Source: Phanerochaete sordida
Lineage: Eukaryota > Basidiomycota > Agaricomycetes > Polyporales > Phanerochaetaceae
Direction: 5' to 3'
Assembly (NCBI GenBank): GCA_019973155.2
Contig: BPQB01000039.1
Coordinates: 124,001-188,000, forward strand
Length of the DNA: 64,000 nucleotides
Shown here: in pieces, positions 1 through 10,707 of the stretch
Numbering within the stretch: the stretch's first letter is position 1
How the letters are laid out: the number at the start of each line of letters is the position of its first letter
Position numbers and translations under genes: made by a program
Notes under the pieces: generated by a model
What the model was told of the DNA's origin: nothing
The model's input: only the letters and a program-made list of their open reading frames with translations
Databases searched by the model: none

Positions 1-227
1 TGGGCTGCAGGGCGGATATACGGTGTCATTCTTCGTAGTCAATGTAGCACAGGACCCATTGTACAGTAGTACTGCATGCTTTTAATATATTATATGATTT
101 CTTACTACATTTCCGTGGGTGATATGGCCGTGAATACGGCCTGGGACGAGCCAGGGCGTCCCAAGGAACACCGGGCTCTTGAGACGCATCTCGGTTGTCT
201 TGCAACGCTCAGGGTCCGTCTTGCGAT

Positions 228-345
228 ACAGCCGTTTGCATATCGATAGCCTGGCCCGGAATTTTCTTCGAGTGGGCGGGGTTCCACCCGGCTGATGGCA
301 ACCTGATGGCCGGCGCTCGGAACAGTCAAGCGCCTCCCGTTCCCG
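228..345 (-). repeat. Inverted repeat, left copy
   Basis: Read on the minus strand, this stretch matches the plus strand of about 795-915. Both contain the block GCCGGCCATCAGGTTGCCAT and, further on, ATATGCAAACGGCTGTA. Identity is high in the middle and ends abruptly after CTGTA. The pair could be the remains of terminal inverted repeats of a DNA transposon or two solo copies of a short repeat; no transposase lies between them. Confidence 0.6.
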
Positions 346-794
346 CCGCCCGACACCCGACTTGCCCACTGGGTAGACTCGCACGCAGGCTCACAAGCAC
401 AAGGTATACTGTGTAGGACTCGGCGGTGCTATGTAGTGTGCCCATATTTCTTATGAATACGGTAGAGTACCACAAGACCACAGCTCCCCGGGGTTGTGTA
501 GTCTACAGGTTGAATACAAGTTATGCTCACTGCGTCCAGCTTCGAAATGCGAAGCACGACGCCGAAAACATGTTGCGATTCTAGCTGACGTCTAATGTGA
601 TGTTCAGTGCATTCGAAGGTGCTGCCATAGTATGCTGTGCCTAGACAAAGACTAGCTAGCGTGATGACGGACGTCGAGAAGCTGGCCGGTCACAAACGCG
701 CAGCCGCCCATGAACGACGCTCACTTGGAAGGGGTTGCTGTGGCAGACGCGGACGCGTTGAGTGTCAGGCAGTGCTTGGAAGGCGGGAGGCGGG

Positions 795-915
795 AGGCGG
801 GATCGGAGCGCTGGAGCTGTTCCGGGTGCCGGCCATCAGGTTGCCATCAGCCGAGTGGAACCCCGCTCACTCGGAAAAGATTCCGAGCCAGGCTTTCGAT
901 ATGCAAACGGCTGTA
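795..915 (+). repeat. Inverted repeat, right copy
   Basis: This is the partner of the inverted repeat at 228-345, about 450 bases away. The shared blocks are GCCGGCCATCAGGTTGCCAT and ATATGCAAACGGCTGTA. No coding sequence linked to mobility is seen between the copies. Confidence 0.6.
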
Positions 916-1180
916 ATTTGGTTCAAATTGGAACGTCTTGACAGCGGTCCGGGCATCTTGGCGCCTGGAGACCCGTTGAGACGCCTTGCCATGCACGGGA
1001 CCGATTTCCGACACAGGGCAGCGCCGCAGCGCTGTGCATGATACCGTATTTGGGTTTGACTCCGGCCTCCACTATTCCCCGCCGCCTCCCGCTCGTCATC
1101 TGCCTGTGCCTTGAGCGACTCTTTGTCCCAGCAGTCGGGGCTGTGTTCTGCTGGTCTGTTCCTAGACAGCCTCTACAGCG

Positions 1181-3638
1181 ATGGACAACCTTATCCGCGA
1201 CCCCGAGCTGGCACCCCAGCTGTTCGCGGTCGTCAACAACAACTTACAGGAAACACGGAGAGCTTTAGAAGCGATGAAGCAGGTACGTTACACGGGATTC
1301 ATTGTTGATAGTGTAAGGGATAGCATTGACGTCGTTCTCCCTGCTCAGGACAACGACAATCTGCGCGCCGAAGTCTCACGCCTGCAAGCTGCCCAGGTCC
1401 TGAAGGTCGACGAGGCTACACTTGAAGAACTTCAGGTTCTCACCGCACATCATTTGACATGAATCGCAACTCATCTATCCTGTAGAATGTTCACAGAAAG
1501 CTCGACGAAGCGTTAGAAGTGAGACCAGCATCGGCTATCCAGAGCGCACGAACTGACGTGCCACGATATCAAGACCAACCAACAACTACGAGGCGAGAAC
1601 TCAGACTTGCGGAGCATCTTGGCGGGATGGAGGGAGAAAGAACAGGAGGAGAACGGCGCAGACTCGGGGCCAGCGTCGGGCGCAGCTGGGTGTGCGAACT
1701 GCGATGAGGTGCGTCGCAAAACCCGTCAACACTAGGCTTGTTAACTTAGGAGTGATCTTCAGGCTCGAAGAGATGCAGAACGATTCCAAGCAGAACTCAC
1801 CGAAGCACGAGACGTCCTAGGGCAGCATGCCCGGGCGTACGACGAACTCCACGAACGCCTCGAAGAGCTACTACAGCAGGAACAGCGAAGCAGCGCCGCA
1901 CGGGAAGAGCAGGAACGCAAGATCTACGCTCTCCAAGACCAAGTCACCGGCGGCGAGGCAGAAGTCTGCACGCTCAAGCAACGCGTGCAAGAACTGGAGA
2001 CACAGCTCAAGACGCGAGACGAGGAAGTCCAGGCCAAAGACAAGAAGCTCGCAGAGGCTGAGCAGCGATACACAGCCAAGTTTATGGAATGCGACCACCA
2101 GGTGAGCTTTTTTTGGTGGGCATAGCGAGCTGGGTACTCACTCGTCGTCAGCTGTACAAACTACGTCAGGACCTAGAGCTCACGACGCAGAAGTATTGGC
2201 GATACAAAGCCGTGGGTCGCTTCAGGCTGTTTTTTGACGTCGGGGGTCGCTCAAACCCGTGTCTAGGGCTTTGACCAGCTGAATACACGCCAGACGCAAG
2301 CAGCCGCATCGACCTCTGCTGCTGCTGCTGCTGCTGCTCCAGCCCCGGCAGCAGAGGCGCCGCCGCCACCACCACCCGCAGCGTTACCCCCTCTACCTCC
2401 TCCAGCGACCTCCCCTCCGTCACCGTCACCCGCTGTCCCACCTCGCACTGCAGCCTCATCGCCATTGCCTTCTGCTCTTCCCGCCGCCCTGCAACTCCTC
2501 GCTATCACAGCGAAAGGCTCGTCATCGGCCGCTCCGGTCGCTGCCCAGGCTGTAAGAGAGTGGCAGCTTAAACATAACAGTGAAAGTACAGCTGCACTTG
2601 GGGTAAGCAGTCCAGATATCGCTTTGAGTTGGCGGTCGATGACCATGTTGTGCGTAGGCTTCCACGAGTGGTGTCCCTAGTACGTCGGTAGCCGGATTGC
2701 CACCAAAGCCGCAGACGCAGAATGCACCAATAGGCCGCCCAGGCTCCGCCGCGCTGTCGAATATGAACGCCATACGGCAGAAGTTCGTTTGGACGAACCT
2801 GATCAGCAATGCGTTGAAGGACCACTGTCTGCCCGTCATGAACCGCTACGCGCCATTGGCATTGCCAGCTGTACGTCTTGTAGAAGCGGGCTCTTAATCA
2901 TCGCTGATACTTTTCTGAGTTTAGGCCGTGAAGAAGCACATGTGCGTGCCCACATGCGTCTTGTCCTGAGCTTGCACCTGACGTATCCTCGTCGCAGGGC
3001 GCCGGGGAGCACTATCCTATCGTGCCCCAACCGCATCATCACACAATACAAGGAAAACCACATCCAGCTCCTCGCGCCCGCGCAGCACTGCAAATCCGCG
3101 CACGAGCCGCTCGACTTCGACCCGCCGACCGGCGAACTCGAGCAGATGATCGGCAGCGCGAAGGAGGTCTTCTTCCACGACGACGAGGGCATCGCGTACC
3201 TTGGCACCTACGTCGGCGCGGAGGTGCGCGAGCTCTCGCAGGGCGAATTCCGCGCGCTGGACAAGCCGGCACGTCTTCCTAGCTCCCTATGCCTCTCGCT
3301 TCGCTAACCTTTCTGCGGGCCTACGCGCGTAGATGCGCGAGGCGATCATCCGGCACACCTTCCCGTCGAAGGTCGAGGCGGCCGCCGCGGGCGCGGGCAA
3401 CACGAACCGCGTCCGGAATGCGTACTTTACGGGCAAGGCGAGCGCGCAGGTCCTCGCGCTCCGCTTCGTGCAGTACAACAAGCCGTTCCTCGCCGCCGTC
3501 AAGGCGCACGCCGCGAAGACGCCGGCGAAGCGCGCGGCCGAGCCCGACCCCGAGGCGGAGAGGGAGGCGGCCCCGGCCAAGCGGGTGAAAAAGGCGAGGC
3601 TCAGCAGCGAGGAGCTGTGGGAGATGTTGTTGGATTGA
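1181..3638 (+). CDS. CC1: coiled-coil protein with DUF6697-like core
   Basis: This is a multi-exon gene of unknown function. Exon 1 (1181-1282) starts at an ATG that gives the family signature D-x-L-I-R-D-P-E-L-A-x-Q-L-F and ends in a helix before a GT donor at 1283. Exons up to about 2100 encode a long coiled coil with heptads rich in Glu, Gln, Lys and Leu. The motif LYKLRQDLEL, ending in KYWRYKAV, closes the coil at 2152-2211. A Pro/Ala/Ser linker follows (about 2276-2600), including an Ala run from a GCT repeat. The core has SCPNRII (about 3022), KEVFFHDDEGIAYLGTY (about 3160-3210), then after an intron (about 3270-3332) RHTFPSK and LALRFVQYNKPF. The tail is basic (AKRVKKAR). Stop at 3636-3638. 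It is convergent with the protease AP1, 207 bases away. The family name is from memory; the gene model is well supported, the function is not known. Confidence 0.8.
2311..2338 (+). repeat. GCT trinucleotide repeat inside CC1
   Basis: About eight GCT/CTG units lie in the linker exon of CC1 and encode an Ala run between the coiled coil and the Pro-rich stretch. It is likely to vary in length between strains, as such microsatellites do. Confidence 0.85.
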
Positions 3639-3845
3639 GAGGGCGAGCAGAGCCCGTGCCGGCGGGCTGCGTTCCGTTGGTTTGAGCGTGGCCCTGTGCA
3701 GGGTATACCCCGTGTAGCCTTGGTATCCTGGACCTTCTGTGTATCAAGTAGAATTGGTGTGTACGGAGCTGTATTCCTGTGTTACAAAGTAGACAACCAC
3801 TGTGGTAGTCCGTGTGTATGAATAAATTTCTCGTAGGCAGCCGCA

Positions 3846-5841
3846 CTACTGGTCGCCGTAGCCCCGTATCGGCGCGCTCTCCTCGGGATCGTACCCCGCC
3901 GCCGCCTTCTCCCTGAAGCCCACCGGCGCATACGACGGAGAGATCGTGCGTGTGCGCGCCCCACTCCGCATCGCGCCGCGTGTGCACGCGACGAGAGCGG
4001 CGATGCACAGCAGGACCACGACGGCTAGGTTTGCTACAAGGAGTCCAACAACGACTGGGCCATACTTATCGATCCATGCACTCGCACTCCCACCGCCGCC
4101 CCCACCCGCCGCTGCACCAGCATCGTCCGCGAGTGCACCCGCGGGACTCGCCCCGCCCGCCGGCGCCGGCGCGGCGAACGGCGTGATGACACCGGTGCTC
4201 GTCGCGTTCTCGACGGCGGCAAACGCAGGGAAGAGCGCGGGGAGGAACATAGGGTCGATGACGGCGGGGAACGCGAGCGCGAGCGCGGCGGCGCGCGTGA
4301 GCTGGAAGTCGGGCCACGCCGCGTCTGCGTCCGTCGTCGCGAGCAGCTGCAGGAAGCTGCCGCCTGAGCCTTTTTCGTCGCCTTCGCGGTTGGCTGCGCC
4401 CAGGGTGAAGCTATGGATATTGGTTAGGGAGGGCGTAATGTGGGAGCGAGAGGGACGCACGAGGTGTAGGCGTTCCGCAGGAAGGCGTCGCCGAGGATGA
4501 GGTCGACGTCGCCAATCCCTGCGTCGCCGAAGACGATGCTCAGGTCCTGGAACGTGCCCACGCACGAGATGAAGGTCGTGTTGGTGCCGTCCTTCAGGGC
4601 CATGGTCTGCGTCGCCAGCGAGCTGACGTCGAGCGGGTGCACAGGGAAGTCTTGGCCGCTAGAAACCCGTGAACACTCGTCACGCCGCGGAGATGGTAGA
4701 GAACGCACCCAATTGTGAACGTCACGTTCGCACCGCTGTAGCATGGAACGTACCAGGTCTTGTTGACCTTGATCGAGCCATCGATGGTTCCGTAAACCGC
4801 GTCGGACAGCGCACCGGGGATAATGACGAAGCTTGTTCCAGAGTCGAAGAGCGCGACAAGCTTCCCCTCCGTGGCGTTCTTGACCACGGACTTCGGGAAC
4901 GGCACCGACTGTCCGTTAACCTTCATCCCGTCCAGATACCCCGCCCACTCGCTGTCGACGACACGCGGGACCGGCGGTGCCTGTGCGACCTGGGCAAACG
5001 CGGGGTCGTGTGCGCCGACGATGAACGCGCCCGTGCCGCTGCCGCCGTCGAGGTCGAGCAGGCGGCTGAGCGCGATGTCGTAGCTCGGCTGGAGCGATGC
5101 GTTCTGCGCGAGGATGTTCGAGATCGTCGTGCGCCCGAGCGTGTTCGCCTCGCCCCACGCCTTGTGGACCGTGCCCGCGACGCGCGACCCGGTGTCGCTG
5201 TCGAAGCTGACGCCCATGATGCCGACGAGCCCTGCGGGCGTGCCGGCGCCGACCTGCGGGGTGGGGTCAGGCGGAGGAGGGGAGCGGACACAGACGACGT
5301 ACCGTCTTGACGTTGATGAACGCTGAGGGCATCGTCAGCCTGGAGGTGGACGGGCACTCGCTGGAAGCGCACCTTGCGAGGGAACCGTATACTCGCCGAC
5401 CTTCAACTCCGCAAATTGGATGGGCCCCGAGACCGATCCGGTGCCGTAGGTGATATTTGCCGTGAGCTGCGAGTCGTTGGAGATTTTGATGTCTTGGTCT
5501 GGTGCGTACACCCAGAGGTCACTCGACCCGGTGTCCAGCTGGACAGTGAATTCTGCGCACGTCAGGACATGGCTCGCTGCCAAAGGAGGAGAAACCCTCA
5601 CCTTGTCCACCGAGAGTAATGTTCACCAGATACTGCGCTCGTAAAGGTAAGCAGGAGTGTATAGAGCAATAAAGCAGGGGCGTACCAGAGCATCTGCGGT
5701 ATCAGTGAGGCCAATCGCTGACGTCCTTTGAATAGTCATCCCTGAGGCGCTGGCATCGCGCTCCGCTAGACGACCTACTACGAGCGAAGCATGGTATGCA
5801 AGGAGGAGGGTGCCGATAAAACCTCGCAGGAAAGATCTCAT
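3846..5841 (-). CDS. AP1: membrane-anchored pepsin-like aspartic protease (A1)
   Basis: This is an acid endopeptidase of family A1. The ATG at 5841 begins a signal peptide (MRSFLRGFIGTLLLAYHASL) in exon 1 (5841-5686). Exon 2 (5632-5602) encodes YLVNITLGGQ. The first catalytic motif LDTGSSDLWVYAP follows, then the flap Y-G-T-G-S and a 20-base microexon encoding AFINVKT. The second catalytic motif is FDSGTS, and a conserved Cys pair flanks PCYSGANVTF and FISCVGTF. The C-terminal exon has a Gly/Ala/Ser linker, one hydrophobic helix (YGPVVVGLLVANLAVVVLL), then CTRG and a tail ending in AAGYDPEESAPIRGYGDQ. Predicted topology is extracellular or vacuolar catalytic domain with a short cytosolic tail. 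Both catalytic Asp are present, so it should be active. It is convergent with CC1. Confidence 0.9.
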
Positions 5842-8642
5842 GGATGCACAGAGGTGATTGCAGCCTTTTGCCTCTCCTCCAGCTCTTATACCCCGCAGCG
5901 TAAGGCAGTCCGATACACCTCGTGTCGTCACCGCCCATTTGCGAAGAATCCAGCGAGACTGAGACATTGGCCTGAGCGCAGACAAAATGCGCATGGGCGC
6001 GCCGAGTACCTGTGTGGGTCGAGCGGCGGTGTTGAAGACAGAGCCAATCGTAGGTGAGCGACTCAGAAACTGAGGTGCCAGTCGCCCGGGAGGTGAATCG
6101 GGCCGAATAGTTCACCCTGGAGAGCTGCGTCATGCGGAATACGCGTCGAATCCCTCGATGGCCGTTGTCTCGCCGGAACTCTCTGGAGTCGATGCAGCGC
6201 CATGTCTCAGAAACACAGCGCAAGGTTCGCGGCAGTGCGATTCGAGCAAGCTGTCCTGTAGAGAGCACAATGATCTTCAACTTCAAAGACTCTGATTTAT
6301 CATCTTCAGAGTAAGTACATACGTCAAGTTTGTCGCATCCGCACATCGAAGGGAGGAGACAAGAATCGCTCGAGGCGGCTTGATAGGCTGGACCGTAAGG
6401 GGGGGAGGGGTCCAGGGTATCCCCGAATCCGGACGTTCTACGCTGGCCTCTCTCCACGCCCCGTTCCACGCACATAGACGCCAGCGAACATCACGATCGA
6501 CGCCGATGCGGAGCCCGCCGCCGAGCTTCGCGACCCCCGACGCCGTGCCGCCCCCCGGTGACTGCATTTGGGCTGTTCCTGTCCAGGTGCAGTAATCGTG
6601 CATGAGCCCACTTCGCGCCCGCGTCCGCGCTCGCCATGGACGGCGGTAGTTCCCCTTTGCGCACAACCCTTCCCCCCATTTCTCCCTGAGTCCCTTCCCA
6701 ACTCTCCCATCCCCCGTCCTCCCTGTGTGCCGAGCCCGTGTCGCGCTGGACGAGAGGCAGAGTGCGGTGAGACGGCCTACAATATGGCGAAGGTGCGTGC
6801 TTTGCTCTGCCTCCAATGCAGAGCTTGCTGAGCGGGCCGTGTCAGTACATACATTGCAGATGCCGCCGCCGCTTGGCCGTACCGACTCAGCCCCCTCGAG
6901 CTCATCCTACGCCGACCCCCGCCGCCTTCACTTGCCATGCTCTAGCCTAGTCAGGACTTGAACGACGGGCGGGGTCTGACGTTCGTTGTGCAGCGCCTCC
7001 AGGCCTCAAGACGTCGACATCGACGTACGTCGTGCCTGCACACCGGCAAATGTCGCTCCTGCTCAGCGGGAATTCGTGGCGCGGCTCGAGGGCAAAGTGC
7101 CGGTGCATGACGTGCGGGGGCAAGGGCGACGGCGCGCCGAGAGTCCGTAACTCGAGCGCTGTGCAGTGTCGACCTCGTATACGCTCTATCCTCATTGTGG
7201 CGCATAGTCAATACTGTACTTGAAGTCATCACATTTATCATTCTCGGCGCGAGTCTTGACCACGCCTGTGCGCTTCCCCATCGCGCGTGACCTCGTCGAG
7301 GCTGCGTCGGCAGCCACCTGTGTCGCTGAGGCTGCGCGCGGGCGTGGGCACCGGCGACGGCGGCCTGGCCATCTCGTAGAAGATGTCGTCCCCGCGCGCC
7401 CAGTCCGGAAGGCCCTCCGGAGGCAAATCGAAGCTCCGGCGTGCCCGGCACTACTCGATCATGTCTGTCCAATTATGGTATATCGCAGATAACCGCGGCG
7501 GATCGCCTCGGCGTGGAACGTGGAACGTGGAATGGAATGGTAGAATGTCCCAATTCCGAAACGCCCTCCAGGGGTCGGCTTGCTCTCCCGGAGTTTCAAT
7601 GCGCACGCAGTGTGCTCGAGCGGACCTCGAAATGAAGCGCCTACTTGCACGCCATGCTCGCAAACCAGATCTTGGATGTTGCATATCCGCGACGTTACTC
7701 ACCCCAAGGCCAGAGGTCTTCAATGTCTCAAGAGTATCTATATCGTATAGCTAAGCTTTGTCAAAAATTTCGGAACGCTCCTGGTCACTGTAGCGACCAC
7801 GGCGCCTTGCATGCACCCAGCCGCAAGCCCTCCGCACCCTCCGCACCACCACCATGTTGCGGAAAATTACGAGAATTGAGTATCGCCCTTCCGAAGACAT
7901 AAAAAGACTTCTGGAGGGGATAAATTGTGCCACTTAAGGATTCCGAGTGTTCAGTCGCGCCAGCACTGCCGCGAGTTTGCGTGCGCGAGCCGTTTCAAAC
8001 TCCGAGGGAGCAAGCCGTCTCCCCTCCCCCTTAAGGTCCAGCCTCTATATGTAGGAACGACGGCACCACCTCTTCCGCAATTTAAGAGGCTGGAAGCGAG
8101 CCTAGCGGCTTGACACCTTGCAAAGTCCGAATCGGGTCCCGCCGGGGCTTAGCGCCCGTGGTTTATCCTGCCTCGGCCTGAGGCCGAACCCTCTCTTTCT
8201 CCTCTGAGCCCTCTTTGTGTGCCGGCATCGCTATTGCATCGATATGCAGACGACGGGGCTAAATATCTCCGAGATATAGGGAGAGAGTATCCAACACGAA
8301 CGTAACACTCGCATGATCGTCGTGATCTGTGTCAAGCTTGTACTTGCCAAAGCCTGAGCATGCTGGCTGTAGCTCTCGCCGAGGTTGAGGTGAGTAATTC
8401 TCGCCAATATTCTACGAGTATAATAACTCAACGCCAGTACAGATATCCTAATTCTCAGCGCAGACTGTCCCCAGAACGAGCGGTCGACGCGCCAGTCACA
8501 TTTCACGTGCACTCTTGATGCTGCGGAGACGCATCGAGGAACACCGTCGCACGGTCATCTTATTGTGACGGACCGCGCGTCTGCAAGTGTTGCCTTCTTC
8601 TCTTCGTCCCCCTCCGCCGCGGCGCGGCTTTCGCTTGGAGCC
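5842..8642. other. Intergenic region between AP1 and CC2, no clear gene
   Basis: This stretch of 2.8 kb carries only short overlapping frames with no recognisable domain. A minus-strand frame near 7426-7238 contains the protein-like peptide LPDWARGDDIFYEMARPPSP but has no supporting start or homologous exon elsewhere in the window. A plus-strand ATG at 6784 followed by a plausible short intron would give only a tiny Pro/Ser-rich peptide. A near-perfect palindrome, ATATCTCCGAGATAT, lies close to 8263. I call no gene here. Confidence 0.45.
5885..5890 (-). promoter_or_regulatory. TATA box of AP1
   Basis: The minus strand reads TATAAG about 45 bases before the AP1 start codon. The distance is the same as in AP2, AP3, AP4 and AP7, which supports the chosen starts. 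Confidence 0.55.
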
Positions 8643-10635
8643 ATGGATGGCCTGCGCATGGACGTGGAGCATGCGCCCGACCTGGTCGTATTTTTTAACT
8701 CGAGGACCAGAGAGATGCGCCAGGAAATGGAGAAACTGAAGAAGGTGCGTGGCTTGGGCTCTTCCTATTGCTGCGGAAGACACGGCGCAGATACAGGAGA
8801 ATGAAGGCCTCAGAGAAGAGAACCACAACCTGAAAGTGGAGGCGGAGCGAGCATCTCAGGCCAAGTTGGCCATCGGAGGCGAAGACAGCGAGGCTTCGGT
8901 GCGTGACAAGCTCCATGTCCTCTTGCGCGGCATCTTATCCATAGCAACGGCAGAATGACGCGGAAGCTGAACTGATCAGGACGCGTCACGAACTGGCCGG
9001 GAGTAATCGCGAAGTGCAAGAGCTTGTATCTGTGCGTACTATCCAGCGGTGCGACTGTAAACATCTCAAGCGACGACGCACTAGGCGAATAGCTTGCTGG
9101 AGAAGGAAGTCGCAGGGCTGCGTTCTGAGCTTGATGCCCTACGAAATGAGGATCAGGACAGAAGTGACGGTCCACTCAGCCACAACGTTGGTCTGCACTC
9201 TTTCGTCGCGGCGAAGTATTACTGATGTTTCCATGGAAGTCCGAGAGAAATTGGAAGAAACTCTGCGCACAGGTTGAGGAGCTCCGATTGGGCATGTTAC
9301 AGCGCCCAAGCGTGGCTCACGAAAAGGTGAGATTGAGTCAGTGCATGTTCGATGTAACTGACAGTAGGGTTGCGAGTAGGAGATGGAGCCTGTACAACTT
9401 GACGAGCGTCCTCCCCAGCCTTCGGCCGGCGTATCAACCTCAGGCAATCCGGTCCTGGTAGAGGCAGACACGGTCCGCATTTCACTGCCACCCAACTGAC
9501 CACTGCTCACGACATAGCGTACCACAGAGCGGTTCATCAGGAGCAGCCGAAGAGCCCGAAGGAGCATCTGCAGGATCGGTGGTGCCGGCGAGTCCTTCGA
9601 GCCCCTTGAGCCTGATCTGATTCTAGACTAATTTACTTCTGCAGAGCTCTCAGACTAGCCGGTTGGACCCACCAAGTGAGGTAGGGAGCGGAGAAATGGA
9701 TGGGGAAGAAGCTCGTGGGTCCGCGGACCGTGAGATTCCGTCAGCGCCCAACAGAGTGCGATTCGCGATAGATGGTCCTGGGCCTGAAGCTGTGAGTCTT
9801 TCTCCTCCTGGATGCAGTCCACCCGAATAGCTGCTCATTGCCCTTCAGTCTATTCCTTGCGTAACCACCGAACGGAAGTGGAGACTTTGGAGTTTGCCCG
9901 GGGTGAGTCTGGTTCATCGCGCTCAAGATGCTTGTGACAATCCTGAAAATGCGGGTACAGCACATCAGGAAGTTGCTGTACGCTTCTCACACTCAAACGT
10001 ACGGGATCCCATTTCTGACGCGAAATATAGAGCGCCATGCGGATTCGTCTTCTTTTCCCCCACCTTGACCGTATTTCCCGCGCATGGTCGCCACGACTGT
10101 GCCCGAGTCATCGACGCGAAATACAGATATCGGCTCACCGATGGAGGCGAGAGATGTCAGGAGGCTTCGCATCTCTCCAAAGGGGTCGCGGGGTCTACTG
10201 TGGACCTTTTCCACGAGCAAAACGGCGGCATATGCTACCTGGGGACGTACGAGTACACAGCGATCTCCCAGCTCTCCCCTGCCGAGTTCAAGGAGCTGTC
10301 ACACGCGGTACGTACTCAGTCCAACAAGCTCTGTACACTCATAACCTGCTTGCTCTGCCGTCCAGGTGCGCAAGGCGATCATTTCCGTGACACTGAAACC
10401 GCTATCCATGGTATCCGCAGCAGAACGGGAGCGTGCCGTAAAGCAGTACCTCGCCGGAGAGCTTCACGCACAATATGCGGACCTCCAATTCATGACGTTC
10501 AACAGAGCGCTGTACAATGCCCTACAGGCGTGGAAGAATCACATCCAGGACGGGCCAAAGCAGCTGCCAACAGCGAAGCGCAAAGCCGACGGTGACACAC
10601 CTGACACGGACGTGCGGAAGAAGGCACGAGTCTAG
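8643..10635 (+). CDS. CC2: coiled-coil protein with DUF6697-like core
   Basis: This is a paralogue of CC1. The ATG at 8643 gives MDGLRMDVEHAPDLVVFF, a diverged form of the N-terminal signature, then a helix rich in Arg, Glu and Lys ending at a GTGCGT donor near 8744. Exons to about 9320 encode a coiled coil (for example ENEGLREENHNLKVEAERA). An acidic linker follows (about 9646-9795). The core is clear in FHEQNGGICYLGTYEYTAIS (about 10209-10268) and, after an intron near 10310-10365, VRKAIISVTLKPL and FMTFNRALYNALQAW. The tail contains KRKADG and ends in RKKARV. Stop at 10633-10635. Its 3-prime end lies only 72 bases from the stop of AP2 on the other strand, so the two transcripts probably overlap. 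Function unknown. Confidence 0.75.
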
Positions 10636-10707
10636 GTCCTATCTATGTACATATAGTTATGTATTTTGGTCCTCCACTCATCCGATTATACTCAAGCAAA
10701 TGTAATT

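Larger units (their letters stand above)
1..1180. other. Left intergenic region, no gene recognised
   Basis: No coding frame here resembles a known protein or any family in the window. Open frames are short and overlap on both strands. The only structure I see is a pair of inverted repeats near 228-345 and 795-915, annotated separately. The last 100 or so bases serve as the promoter and 5-prime leader of the gene starting at 1181. Confidence 0.5.
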
